A stretch of 64,000 bases of DNA from Cryptomeria japonica (GCF_030272615.1 NC_081414.1:822237896-822301895); one strand, 5' to 3'; counted from the stretch's first letter, positions 12,922 to 24,863 are shown. Notes: generated by a model not told the origin, from the letters alone. A program made the numbers and translations.

Positions 12922-15900
12922 TTGCATAAGTTTTTACTCATGGGGTCTAAACAATGTCAGAAGAAGAAACAAAGGAGGAAATTGACCATTGAGGAAATTC
13001 AAGAAGAACGAGAGAAGGAGGCCAAATGTCAAAGGGATAGAAGAATGACGATTCGACAAATGAATAATCCTGATGCTTCTGGATCCACAATAATGGAAGA
13101 GACAAACATTCAAGATGATGCCTTGTGGGATCAGATGTACGTAGATGATGAAAATATGGATGATGATGATGTGAATGAAATATTTATGAAGAATATCCCA
13201 AGTACAACATCCTCAAATCCAGGTACATCTTCAAATTATCTAGGTACATCTTCAAATCCTTCTCTGCAAGACATGGATAATGTGATTATAGGTGATCTTC
13301 ATATTGCTGATTTAGTAGAAGTTGGATATACCAATGTTGAGATTGATAGAATTGTCCATGAAAATGAAAAACTTCATGTTGGTAGAGATGAAATTCTTTT
13401 GAATGTTGAAACTGAAAATCCTTTTGAACATGGTGAAAATGAAAATCCTCCAATTGTTGAAGATCAGGGAAACTTTTTTATAAAAATTGAAAAAAATGTT
13501 TTGGATAATCTTCCTAGTAAGATTTCTTGGAGACAGATAAGAACATATGCCAATAGAATATACAAATAATTTTTTTATCAAGAAAAACTTGCAATTCAAT
13601 GTCAGCTTATAATGCAATTGATGAGAATGTGGAAAATGAGAAAAGTGATGAAAAAAATAGGCATCTATGTGAAACCATAAAAAAAAGATGAATCTGTTAA
13701 GCATGTTATGTCTGCTGTTGCAAGTGCCATTGAATCTATTGGTACAACGAGTCAATCTAAAGATAAGAATGTGGTGTGACGAGCTATAACAACTGCCATA
13801 GTGAATAAAGCAACCTTGAATAAAAGGATGGTAAGAAACATTAGTAGAATTTTAAAGATGCATCCTAAAACATTGGTTAGAGCAGCTAAAAGAAGAGAAA
13901 GTATTGAAAGTGATCCAATCAACCAAAGTTGGAGTTTTAGTGGTAGACTTTGTAGGTCAGATATGAAATTGAATATTGAAGTGAAATCTTTGGTTGAAAA
14001 GTTTTGGCATGATAATACAAGGGTATCATCTAATGCTAGAGATGTTCTAAAGTTGAGAGTGGGGTGTAAAATTCATGACCCTCATCCAAAACACCTATTA
14101 GACACAACTCAAACTGAATTTTATAGAAAATTTTTGGATGAAGTTTTGTTACCTAGAAATATCACTATAAGTCAAAGATCATTTGAAAAATGCAAGCCCT
14201 GGTATGTGAAAATTAACAAGCAAAGAGTCTCTTGTTGTTGTAAAACGCACGTGCAATTTCATTACTATTATGATGTTTTTTGATACATACATTATGTTTT
14301 GCATAGTAACATGCTTATCCAGGAATGTTGTATTGATATGCCACCTGAATCAATCAAAGAATTTGTAGCAAGTTTATTTTGTCTAAGAACTAATGGACAA
14401 TTATTTTATTTACATTCATGTATTTCTGGACAATGTTCTAGTTGTGGCAATTTTTCATCACTAATAGAATGTATGCATGAGAGTAGTGAAACTGATTTTG
14501 GACAACAACTAGTGGATGTTAGAAGATTTAATAATGTTGAGTATCCCTTAAAGGATGGGAAAACAGGAAAGCATTTCAATTTAATCACAGAGAAGGTTAG
14601 TGTACATGCATTCATGTAAGAATTTAAAAGTAAGATTGTACCAAAATATGTGACACACTCTCAACATGCTAGATGGCTCAATTTCGCACATGTAGAAATA
14701 CATTTCCAGTTGGAAGTATACTATCAGTGGTGGACTTTGCAGAAAACTATACTCTTAAGCCATAGGAGGAAATTCAATCTCAATATTACAATTCCACTCA
14801 AGTTGCTATTTTTGTTCATATTGTTTATAGACACGCAGATGATAGCACAAAGGATGATAGAAAAATCCTAAGGGAGTATCATTTCTATGTGAGTGATAAT
14901 AGGATGCACTCGTCAGAGTTTGTTCAATATTGTTTCATCATATTTTATAGAAATATAAGAGAAAGAGGAATCTAGATGACAAAACATCTTATATGGTCAG
15001 ATAATTGTACTGGACAATTCAAGAATGCTTGAATGTTTCATTGGCTAAGCAGGGCTCACAAGGAATACAATATCCAACATATATGGAGTTTTTTTGAAGC
15101 TGGACTTGGCAAAGGAGAACATGATGGAGCTGGTGCATGTGTTAAAAGAATTCTTGCTAGAGAGCAATTAAAATTTGAAGATAATATAAAATTTAAAGAT
15201 GCACGTGCAATTGTAGATTGGTGCAACACAACCTTATCTAATGGATCAAGTGTGAACTCTACAATTCAACAATTCTTTTGGTTAGTTGAAGAGGAAAACA
15301 TTATGACAAAACTTGATTGTGAGACAATTAGTGGATCAGCGAAATGGCATTCATTTAAGAGTTAAAATGCAAGCACATGGACTATATGGATAAGGAACTT
15401 GCATGTTTTTGTCAGTTTTGTATTTCAAGTGATTCTGATGTATGTGAGAATACTGAATGGGTTGAAGATTGGAGTCAAAGATCGTTGACTCCTACTCAAG
15501 CACAAGATCAGATTAACACAATTGAAGATAATGATGAACTATTTGCATCAGATGATTATGATCCTGTTTCAGACCTTGTACAGAAAGGTAATCATTTTTT
15601 ATTATTTTGTTGGCCATTTAATAAAATTAGTTTCATTTATATTTGGTGTAAATTAAAAATGGCATTTTTAAAATTCTAAATTGTGATAATTTATTAATTT
15701 TTTGTTTGTCTAGGACATGTGTATGTCATTTTTGCACCTGAGGACAATGAAGAGGAAACAAAATATTGGTTGGTTTGATGTGTTGAGACTAAACACAAAC
15801 TAGTTAATCCTCGAGAAGATGACGATGGTTTTCATTATCCGACAGGTTCAGTGGTAGTTGTTGGAGCTTGGCTAAGGAAATATTTGACAAGGAAGAATGG

Positions 15901-16099
15901 TTTGCCTGCTTTTGAGGATTATGAAACACATAAGAAGATAATACACTACTCACATTTGATTGTTGCAACAAATATACAACTAGTGAGATATCGCGACAAA
16001 CCTAGTAATAAAAAGTTGTGGATAATTTCTATGGAAGATCACGAGACAATTATAGATGCTTTGGAAAAAAGAGAGGATGCAGATGGTACAATGGAATAA
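12922..16099 (+). pseudogene. Element A transposase, broken
   Basis: This is the remnant of a DDE-type transposase that would cut and join the element ends. In order: a charged N-terminal part (12922-13569, QKKKQRRKLTIEEIQEE), a basic region (VRAAKRRE, 13880-13910), the VKSLVEKFWHDN and DPHPKHLL blocks (13980-14100), a CCCKTHVQFHYYYDVF motif (about 14230-14280), a CSSCGN pair (about 14430), VVDFAENYT with the first candidate catalytic Asp at 14733, WSDNCTGQFKN (14995-15027) with the second, and GKGEHDG near 15110 with the acidic third position. An intron fits 15588-15713, followed by a C-terminal domain (DDGFHYPTGS, HYSHLIVATN) ending at 16099. Stops near 13567, 13678, 13777, 14281, 14617 and 15019, plus a frameshift near 14680, inactivate it. 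B carries the homologue with different lesions. Confidence 0.85.
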
Positions 16100-16355
16100 G
16101 TATTTAAATAAAGAGGTATGTATACATGTTAAATGTATGTATGTATATATTGTGTACATGTATAATTTCTTTTTATTAGATACCATTTGATCATATAGAT
16201 GGTTTAAATATTATTGTTTGATATATATAGGTCCATCCCCTTATTGAGAGCTCTTACACAATTGTGTTACATGTAATGGAATAAGTATTTAATATATAGA
16301 GTTATGTATACTTGTTTTAAAATTATGTATGTCTTTTGAAATGATTATACTTTCC
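16100..16355. other. 3' flank of element A transposase gene
   Basis: AT-rich DNA just after the transposase stop, with two similar stretches (GGAATAAGTATTTAA, at about 16092 and 16279). It probably holds the 3' untranslated region and polyadenylation signals. No discrete signal could be assigned. Confidence 0.4.
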
Positions 16356-17075
16356 GAGTCATGTCCTAATCAATTAATCTCCCCTTGAGCCATGTCCTAT
16401 AATTTAGTTCAAATGATCCTCTTTTAAGGCACATGTCCTATTTCTAGTTTGATCCCCTTAAGCCACATGTCCCAATCGTACACCCATCCCCTTAAGCCGA
16501 GTCATGTCCTAATCAATTAATTTCCCCTTAAGTCATGTCCTATAATTTACTTCATATGATCCTCTTTTAAGCAACATGTCTTATTTCTAGTTTGATCCCC
16601 TTAAGCCACATGTCCCAATTGTACACCCATGCCCTTAAGCCGAGTCATGTCCTAATCAATTAATTTCCCCTTGAGCCATGTCTTATAATTTAGTTCAAAT
16701 GATCCTCTTTTAAGGCACATGTCATATTTCTAGTTTGATCCCCTTAAGCCACATGTCCCAATCGTACACCCATCCCCTTAACCCGAGTCATGTCCTAATC
16801 AATTAATTTCCCCTTAATTCATGTCTTATAATTTACTTCAAATGATCCTCTTTTAAGGAACATGTCTTATTTCTAGTTTGATTCCCTTAAGCCACATGTC
16901 CCAGTTGTACACCCATGCCCTTAAGCCGAGTCATGTCCTAATCAATTAATCCCCCCTGAAGCCATGTCCTATAATTTAGTTCAAATGATCCTCTTTTAAG
17001 GCACATTTCCTATTTCTAGTTTGATCCCATTAAGCCACATGTCCCAATTGTACACCCATCTCCTTAAGCTGAGTC
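16356..17075. repeat. 143-bp tandem satellite, five units
   Basis: The word GAGTCATGTCCTAATCAATT starts at 16356, 16499, 16642, 16785 and 16928, an exact 143-bp spacing, and a sixth partial unit starts at 17071. Each unit contains several CCCCTTAAGCC or CATGTCC words. A 37-bp piece of the unit (16436-16472) recurs perfectly in reverse complement at 20675-20711, on the other side of the accessory gene. Confidence 0.92.
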
Positions 17076-18068
17076 ATGTCCTATTTTGGTATTTTAAATT
17101 AAATTTGACTTAGTTAGTATACATGCATTTAATAAATTATTTCTAATTAAATTCTAATTAATTTTTTTTGTGTGCATGTAGGTACATCTTGTTACCAGGA
17201 TTTTAATTGTGGAGATCTAATTTAAAATCTCTAGATTGCTTTTGAAACTGTGGAAATCTAAGTTATCTAGATCACTTTTGAAACCGCTTTAAATGTCTTA
17301 GATTGGATCAAACTTATATAATACTTTAGATTTCAGAATATTGAGTTAGACTTTAATATATATATAGATTTAAGACGTGTGGATCTTGAAAATTTTAAAT
17401 TTGAGATACATGGATGAAGCTAAATTATTATATATTCAAGAGATGCACCTGGATTAAACTTTTTTATATTTAAGCTTTTAATATGTATATATGTGTGCAT
17501 GTACATGGTAATTTTAGAAATTATCAATTGCTTTGAATTAAATTTTTAATGTATACAACATTTGTGTGTGTAAAAATGTGTTATTTGGAAAAAAATCAAA
17601 ATTGCAAGTGTTTTATTTTTAATACATACACATACACATACATATATAGATTTAGATTAAAAATAAATGAAATTTACATATAGCTCGACATGATTATAAA
17701 TAAATAAATATATATGTATAAATATAATGTCCATGAAACACATGTATGTATGTGTACTAGAGAAGTGAACACTCAAACGTAAAACATATATATATCACAT
17801 GTACAAGCACTGTATATATATCAAGTCTAGATGTGTCAACATGAAATATAATCAAAGTGTATGCGCAAAATAAACAAGTCCATGTGTACGCGCAAAATAA
17901 ACAAGTCCCAGTGTGTACACGTGTATGTATCAAGTCCATGCTCAAAATGAAATATATAATCAAAGTGCACAGAATAAACAAGTCCCATGGGATGGAATGA
18001 TCAAATGTCAGTAAACTGCATGAAACATGTAACAAATCTAGCCCCTAAAATGAAGATGGCTGTAAGCC
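17076..18068. other. AT-rich spacer inside element A
   Basis: Contains simple ATATAT/ACATAC stretches and repeated CAAGTCC...GTGTACACG words around 17870-17940. No gene is supported. The minus-strand frame 17757-18035 has no domain and lies beyond the stop of the accessory gene. Confidence 0.5.
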
Positions 18069-20380
18069 CTAAATATGATCTATATTCCTCTTCAATCCAC
18101 ACGGACGAAGACGAGAAGATCCACTCTGCAAGACAAAAATGGTCAAGTTTGTGAGAGTTCTACATAGTTCATGTTCATATATATATATATATATATATTT
18201 ATATAAACAATTTAAAAATTTTAATTATAAGTTCAGTAGCACATATGTGTACATGAGTAGGCTCATCTCCTCTAGACTCTAATGAGGGCTCTACATCTCT
18301 AGGTGCTATAGGGGTAGTCGATGGCACTAGTATCTCATGCTATATATAGTACATGAACACACACACACACATATATAGATCAAGATCAATTGATGATTTA
18401 AAATAGAAATATAGATCTAATTTATATTTAAAATGTTCATTTTGAACTAGAGATAATTTAATGTTCATATGCATACATACCTGACTCATATCATCTCCTC
18501 TAGGCATTACAGTATTTGGGGTGACATAAAACAAAACTGGGCCACTATCAACAAGATCCTACAAGGTATTTAAAAAAGAGTTGCACATGTCAATTATATG
18601 TATCAATTAATTTAATTTTTAAATAAAATATGATTCTGAAACTTGTATCATTTTTTTTTAATTTAAATCAACATTAAATACCTAAAATGATGATGATCTC
18701 TATAGAAAACTATCAAGAGGATCAGGATGATCATATGGCCCATCTAGATGTAAACTCATCCTGATGGTCGTGTCCACTTGTACAACAAAATTAATTAAAT
18801 CTAGATATTAAATCAAATGTACATGTGACGTTTATTTATTTATTTAAAATATTGAATGTAAGTTTGATGAACAAAATTATTTATATCTCTAAATATATAT
18901 ATAAATTAAGATAAAGTGTCAACGTATCAAATCTCTCTGCTCATTTGCAACAACTGATGCTGGAGGAGCTACACTCACCACAGTGGCAGATGGGTAATCT
19001 GACATGGAAGCCGGTGTCGTAGTGGCCCCAAACATGGGCTGGAGACATGTAAATGTGTAAATAGTGAAGACATATAGATAGAGAGATCTATAGTATAAAT
19101 TTTATAAATTTAAATATATATATATAACTGCAAACTGTACATGTATGTACTGGATCTCCTCATACCTATTTACCACGTAACTCATGATCTATGGGATGAT
19201 CATTGACACAAAGAAAATTGACATATGAACCAATATTATCATGATCAATGGATGCTCCCCATGTAGCTGAAGAGGATGGACCATGATGTGAACTCGAAGG
19301 AAGGTTTGGACCATCACAAGGCCCATAGCATAGTCAATGGCAACTCATACAAAAATGAGGTGTCGATGTATGTGGAATGGCTGTACTCATGTCAACATCA
19401 TCCTCACCAGTGTCAATGTCGTCCCGATCCAACAAATCAGCTATCTACTGACTAAGGCTACCAGTGAGTGTGGTTAATGAGTCCAATGTGGAGATAACAA
19501 AACGCTGATGAATAGTCATAGGTATAACAGGCATAGAAGCCACAATGGCCTGGCGACAGGTAGGTTTATGGGCGTCAATATGTGCCCCCAACCTATCCTG
19601 TGGCATGCCACCACCAACACCCTGGAATGCTCTTATATGAAAATAATTGGGCTTTAAACCCAAAACAAACTCTGCATATAATTTTCTCAAGAAGTATAAA
19701 GGGCACTCTAAGTTGGCATGTGGTGGAGTATCAAATAGCATCTGCCATCAATCCCAAAAAGTATCGACCATGCCTCAATGTGTACACCACCCCATGGATA
19801 TGCAAGATTTGTTTGGTGGAATGGGTTCACCTATGATAGGGTTTGAAAAATATGGAACAAGGTGAGATTTGTCTATTCTTAGGTTCAAAATATCCTTATA
19901 GGAGAGGCCATTAGAATAAAACTGATGTCTCTCCTCTCTCCATGCTTGATGTGAATCGAGCTCTCCATCTATAGACCTAACTACATCAATAACGTTTTGC
20001 ATCTTCGATGCAAAATGGTGCATATGTGGGGATATATGTGGTTCTCTAAGGATCTCATTAACTTTCCCCTATATGAAAACAACGTTCTCATCAATAATGG
20101 CTTGACATCAACCCTCAGCAGAATCAAGAGGTGGAGGATGATGATCGGGTGGGGGTGGGGGTGGGGGTGGGGGTGGGGGTGGGGGTGGAGGAGGGGGAGG
20201 GGGTGGGGGTGGGGTTGGAGGTGGAGGAGGAGGTGGGGGTGGAGGTGGTGCACCATGGGCAGGGTCATCTAGGGGGGGTTGCTCAGGCCCTGTTTCATTA
20301 AGCAAATCTTCTATATCAAACAAATCCATGTGATGATGTGTATGTAATATGAGCTCTGCATATATATACACATGATACAT
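18069..20380 (-). pseudogene. Element A accessory gene (unrecognised family), multi-exon, broken
   Basis: I do not recognise this family. The likely start is the internal Met at 20329 (MDLFDIEDLL), matching MDEFERDELL in B. A long polyproline run follows, then a core read across frames: ELDSHQAW, FYSNGLSYK, FSNPIIGEPI, WCTH, FWD-WQMLFDTPPHAN, YFLRKLYAEF, KPNYFHIRAF and GVGGGMPQDR (20000-19580). After this come acidic and His/Cys-rich parts (CMSC...CYGPC). Short downstream exons fit about 18920-19044 (GATTTPAS), 18699-18779 (VDTT), 18493-18561 (DLVDSGP), 18254-18340 and 18069-18125 (PCGLKRNIDHI, stop). B carries the same protein with the same exon order. Stops and at least one frameshift make it non-functional. 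It converges with the transposase, so it was probably a second element-encoded function; the biochemical role is unknown. Confidence 0.75.
20139..20262 (+). repeat. (TGGGGG)n G-rich microsatellite within the accessory gene
   Basis: Repeated GGGGTGGGGGTGGGGG on the plus strand gives many G-runs with short loops, a strong potential G-quadruplex. On the minus strand the same bases encode the polyproline segment of the accessory protein. The homologous B gene keeps only a short proline run (PPPPPPLPP), so the tract has expanded in A. Confidence 0.9.
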
Positions 20381-20639
20381 TTAATTAAAAATCAAATAAG
20401 AATTTAAAATCTAACTTTTGAAACTAAAACATGAATTTAAATTACAAATAATTTTAAAACATGTACAATCTACATATATATACATATACAAACTTTACAA
20501 ATAGATAAATGATAAAAAATTACATGTGTACATATGAAATCAAGAACATGTACGATTTTACATATAATAAATATGATCATGTACATAAGAATTTAAAATT
20601 TAACATCTACATGAAAATGTTAATAATTAATCATCAAGT

Positions 20640-22330
20640 GACACACATGACTTAAGGGGATTAGCCTACAGTTAGGACATGTGGCTTAAGGGGATCAAAC
20701 TAGAAATAGGATAATTTTGGCTTAAGGGGATAGGCCTAAATAGGTTGTAATTAAATTTTGTAATTAATCATTTAAGACACATGACTTAAAGGGATTATCC
20801 TAACTAGGACAATTGGCTTAAGGGGGTAGGCCTAATTAGGATGTATGTTAATAGATTGGCTTAAAGTGTTTGGCTTAAGGGGATAGATTGAATGTATGTT
20901 AATAGGGGAAATGTCGTAATAGTATGTTAAGAGGGCCACATGATTGTAAATATAGTTGATTTAATGTACTTAGAATAGGAATTTCAAAAGCAACATCTAC
21001 AAGTTATAGGATGTATGTGGCTTAAGGGGACAAGCCTAAATTATAGGATGTACGTGCATTTCCTAATTACATGTGTCTTAAGGGGACATGGTCGAAATTA
21101 AATTACATTTGATCATAATTAGGTTTAATAAATTGAATGTATAGTTAATAGGACCTATTTCATGCTATTTAATATATATGGCATTTAATAATATATATAG
21201 TTAATAGGTCCTAGTATGTCAAAAGGGGAATTGTCATAATAGTATGTTAAGAGGCCCATATGATTGTAAATAGTTGATTTAATGTACTTAGAATAGTAAT
21301 TTCAAATTTAACATCTACAAATTATAGGATGTACGTGCATTTCCTAATTACATGTGTCTTAAGGGGACATGATTGAAATTAAATTACATTTGATCATAAT
21401 TAAGTTTAATAAATTGAATATATAGTTAATAGGACCCATTTCATGCTATTTAATATATATGGCATTTAATAATATATAGTTAATAGGTCCTAGTATGTTA
21501 CAAGGGGAATTGTCGTAATAGTCTGTTAAGAGGCCCGTATGGTTGTAAATAGTTGATTTAATGTACTTAGAATAGGAATTTCAAATTTAAAATCTACAAA
21601 TTATAGGATGTATGTGGCTTAAGGGGAGAGGCATAAATTATAGGATGTATGTGGCTTAAGGGGATAGGCCTAGAAATTATAGGATGTACATGCAACACTT
21701 CGTAATTACATGTGTCTTAAGGGGACATGGTCGAAATTAAATTACATTTGATCATAATTAAGTTTATAAATTGAATATATAGTTAATAGGACCTATTACA
21801 TGCTATTTAAGAGGCCCGTATGGTTGTAATTAGTTAATTTCATGTAAGTTTAGAATAGGAATTTCAAATTTAGCAACTACAAATTTTGTAATTAATCATT
21901 TAAGACACACAACTTAAATGGATTGGGCTAATTAGGATGTATGTGGCTTAAGATGATAGGCCTAATTAGGATGTATGTGGCTTAATACCAGCTGCCTAGA
22001 TTATAGGATGTATGTGGCAAGTAAAGGAAAGAAGATTTACATTAAAACATGTGGCTTAAGGGGATCATTTTATAAGCTCCTAGTATATACATATAGTTAA
22101 TAGGTCCTAGTATACATTTTAAAATGTCCTAGTATACATATAGTTTATAGGTCCTAGTATACATATAGTTAAGGGGATCATTTTATAAGAAGATTTACTT
22201 TAAATATAGTTAATAGGTCCTAGTATACATTAAAATGGGTATGATTATAATAGTATGTTTTAAGAGGGGTATAGTTGTAATTAGTTAATTAGTTAATTTC
22301 ATGTACTAAAGACACCTGACTTAAGGGGAT
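20640..22330. repeat. CTTAAGGGGA repeat block of element A
   Basis: GGCTTAAGGGGAT, usually preceded by ATGTGTC or ATGTGG, occurs more than a dozen times. Longer segments around AATAGTATGTTAAGAGG recur at about 20912, 21240 and 21515, and TAATAGGTCCTAGTAT recurs many times. These words are the reverse complement of those in the 143-bp satellite at 16356-17075, so the accessory gene is bracketed by inverted satellite-like DNA. No gene is seen. Confidence 0.85.
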
Positions 22331-22439
22331 GGACATATGTACACAATATAGGATCTCTCTTATGTGGTCAAATTGGGTCATAAGGGGTGCATGTTGTGTA
22401 CATAAATGTTAAAAAAGTGGCTTGTGTGTGATGGGCCTT

Positions 22440-22940
22440 TAGGACTACATTGTGTTGTAAGGGGTCACACATGTGTTCTAACGCATGCGTGACCCCTTAG
22501 GACCACATATGAGCCCTTTTAACATCCTATACTTAGTGTATGCAATATACACCAATTACTAGGATGGTAAAAGTGGTCATATGTGGTCCTAAGTGGTCAC
22601 ACATGTGTTCTAACACATGTGTGACCCCTTAGGACTAGATTATGACCCATTAGAATAGAATGTGGTCCTAGTAAAGGCTTGTCACACACATACATGCATT
22701 CTAACTCAAGGTATAATATAGACATGGCTAAAACTAATTTATAGGACAAATGCGACTTAAAAGGGGAATGGATTTGAAAATAGGAGATGGCTTAAGGGGA
22801 TACACGCATGTGTTCTACAATGTACATGTGCGACCCCATGGGATCGTGCATAATCTCCTAAGGGGTCATTTATGTGGTCCTAAGGGGTCACACATGTACA
22901 TTATAAAGTGCATACATGACCCCTTAAGACCACATACATG
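22440..22940. repeat. Series of hairpins with AAGGGGTCACACATG arms
   Basis: Inverted pairs such as AAGGGGTCACACATGTG ... GCATGCGTGACCCCTTA (22460-22500), TAAGTGGTCACACATGTG ... CATGTGTGACCCCTTA (22585-22632) and AAGGGGTCACACATGTACA ... CATACATGACCCCTTAA (22880-22926) form three related stem-loops within 500 bases. Outer bases GTGGTCCT/AGGACCAC extend the stems in part. They lie between the repeat block and the right subterminal array of A. Confidence 0.8.
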
Positions 22941-23039
22941 AACCCTTTTGACACTATGGCTGATCCTATGGGGTCATATGTGGCTGTAAGGGGTTGGACA
23001 TGATGTGATCCTATGTGGTCATAGGGGGTATGTTGTATA

Positions 23040-23477
23040 CAATTTAAAGACGTTTTAAATAGTTTCATTTTTTTTATAATTTTTTGGTTTTGGTTTTCCT
23101 TGTCATTTTTGTTTTGATCTTGTAAACTAAATGTTTTGGTTTTGATTTTTTTGGGGGTTTTTCGTTTCGTTTAAAAAAATCCTAATCTAATCAATTCATA
23201 GAAAAAATTCAAACTAAATTTAACTAATGTTTAAAATAAAAACATACTTTTCTAATTAAAATAAAATTATTGAACTAAAACACATTTTTTTCTAACAAAA
23301 AAAATAAATTTAAAACTAAAATTTATTAACAAAAAAAATAATTTTTAACTAAAAATCTAATTTTTCAACTAAAAAATTAATCTAAACATGAATTATTGAA
23401 TAAAAATGGGTGTTGGGCATACTTGGAAGACTAGAAGGCGGGTTGCTAGCAATTCCTATGAAGGATCCACACCTTGA
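23040..23477. other. T/A-rich spacer near the right end of element A
   Basis: Homopolymer-rich DNA (GTTTTGGTTTT, CTAAAAATTTA words) without genes. It separates the hairpin series from the right box array. Confidence 0.5.
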
Positions 23478-23690
23478 ATCGGGATCCCGTATGACAAAAA
23501 TGAACCGCATTTCGTTAAAAAAAAAAATTATATATTCGAAATGGGATCCCATGTTGAAATGAAACGGGATCCCATTTCATTTCAACACGAGATCCCCCAT
23601 TTCATTTCAACACGGGATCCCGTTTCATTTTCAACATGGGATCCCATTTGGAGCTCTAGACTTGAGATCCCGGGGCCCATGGGATGCCAA
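23478..23690. repeat. Element A right subterminal GGGATCCC box array
   Basis: Perfect GGGATCCC lies at 23481-23488, 23543-23550, 23566-23573, 23614-23621 and 23638-23645, with variants GAGATCCCC and GAGATCCCGG. The intervals are filled with CATTTCATTTCAACA. Box sequence and flanking ACGGGATCCCGTTT words match the left array of A, confirming that both ends belong to one element. Confidence 0.85.
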
Positions 23691-23767
23691 GAGCCAACAG
23701 GATCCCAATTCCTCTCCTATTCCTTCCGCCTGATTTCAACTTTTTAACTAAGTCCAAAACTTCCACA

Positions 23768-23797
23768 TTAAGTGGACACAACTTCTTGCATTTACCC
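23768..23797 (-). repeat. Element A right terminal inverted repeat
   Basis: Read inward from 23797 the sequence is GGGTAAATGCAAGAAGTTGT, then GTCCACTTAA. It is followed outward by ACAT, the reverse complement of the ATGT that follows the end of B at 30274. Confidence 0.88.
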
Positions 23798-23837
23798 ACA
23801 TATGAACCATAACATGAGTCATTTTTTTTTTGAACAG

Positions 23838-24863
23838 AGGATGGATCATACCACATCATTGAGGAACCGACAACATGTTACCTCAATACCTAGAGATGTT
23901 GGTATCCCATTTACGGTATGTACTTTCATTTAGATACATTGTATTGATATGTACATTTAAAATAAACAATAATTTTTTTAATGTAATGATGTATATGATA
24001 TGTTTTTTCAATTTTGTAGGGTGCTTCGTGTAGCACTGAGGGTGGACCACTGAGGCTCAGCCTCATATACAATTAGTATGTTTTTCATCCATTAATTTGA
24101 AGTTTTTACATGCTTACTAATTTATGTACAACTTTGACTCATGTTTGTTATTTTTTACAATTGTAGGCTTATGGATTGTTTGATGGCACATCACATGTAT
24201 GGCTTCAACCATCAGTTACTTTGCCTACATCACATGTATGTTTTTTTGTGATAATCTTGTATTCTATATATATACTTTATAATTTATGTATATATACAAG
24301 TTTGATTCATGTTTTATATATGTTGTTCAGGTCGATACCACTACTAGTATTGGTATGGCTATGGGATTGAGCCAGATGCAACCATTGACATTATCATTTG
24401 AGGTGATGATTAGAAAAATATTTTTTAATTTGTTTATACTCTGTACCTGGCTTTTATAGGGATTATCAAAATTGATGTACAATGTTTTTTTTTGCAGGAC
24501 TTGACTACGACCACTTTTCTTGTTCATGATAGTGGACCTCCACGTACCAGTGAGGGCATTGTAGAGCACGGTTGTACTGTAATTTATTTTAAATTTTTTA
24601 ATATTTAATTACTTTATAAGTGAATTATGCAAGTAACTTCTTCTCATGTTAAATCTTCTTCTCATGTAAAATCTTTTAATAATGTACAGGAGGGTGCAGA
24701 CACTGATACTGCATAGGAGGGTGGAGTCACTGATACTGCATAGGAGGGTGGAGAAATTGATACTGCACAGACACGGGATGGTGCATCTCAGGACCATGTG
24801 CAATAGGATGATTCATCTCAGCCACCTTCATGTGGACTAAAGAGGACTACAGATGAGATGCAT
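23838..24863 (+). pseudogene. Element B accessory gene, exons 2 to 7
   Basis: Six short exons have GT/AG-type borders: about 23838-23915, 24020-24075, 24167-24235, 24331-24402, 24498-24570 and 24690-24863. Their products line up in order with the 3' exons of A's accessory gene: VDTTTSIGMAM with VDTTIRMSLHL, DLTTTTFLVHDSGP with DLVDSGPV, and SCGLKRTTDEMH with PCGLKRNIDHI. The last exon holds three in-frame TAG codons (24714, 24741, 24804), at least two of them in repeated DTA-Q-EGG units where CAG is the obvious precursor. The first exon of the same gene is at 30333-31378 on the other strand, separated by the inversion. Function is unknown. Confidence 0.72.

Larger units (their letters stand above)
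11749..23797 (+). mobile_element. Element A: ~12-kb DNA transposon, Sola-like, two genes
   Basis: The ends are inverted repeats. The left begins GGGTAAGTGGAAGAAGTTGT and the right, read inward, begins GGGTAAATGCAAGAAGTTGT, continuing to GTCCACT with two mismatches in the first 27 bases. Inside the ends lie matching arrays of GGGATCCC boxes (12640-12755 and 23478-23690). A transposase gene reads rightwards and an accessory gene reads leftwards, with repeat blocks between and beyond them. The flanks differ (CCTA on the left, ACAT on the right), so no ordinary target duplication is present. The right flank is explained by an inversion that abuts this end. Both genes are decayed. Assignment to Sola rests on transposase motifs and the 4-bp target duplication of relative D, and is tentative. 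Confidence 0.85.

Noticed and set aside
16356-17075. CRISPR-like regular array
   Set aside because: Units are 143 bp and repetitive throughout, with no unique spacers, and lie in a eukaryotic transposon.
20108-20380. Polyproline frame, and its plus-strand Trp-Gly shadow, as a separate gene
   Set aside because: The proline run is the N-terminal part of the accessory gene, and the plus-strand frame is the G-rich microsatellite read in the other direction.
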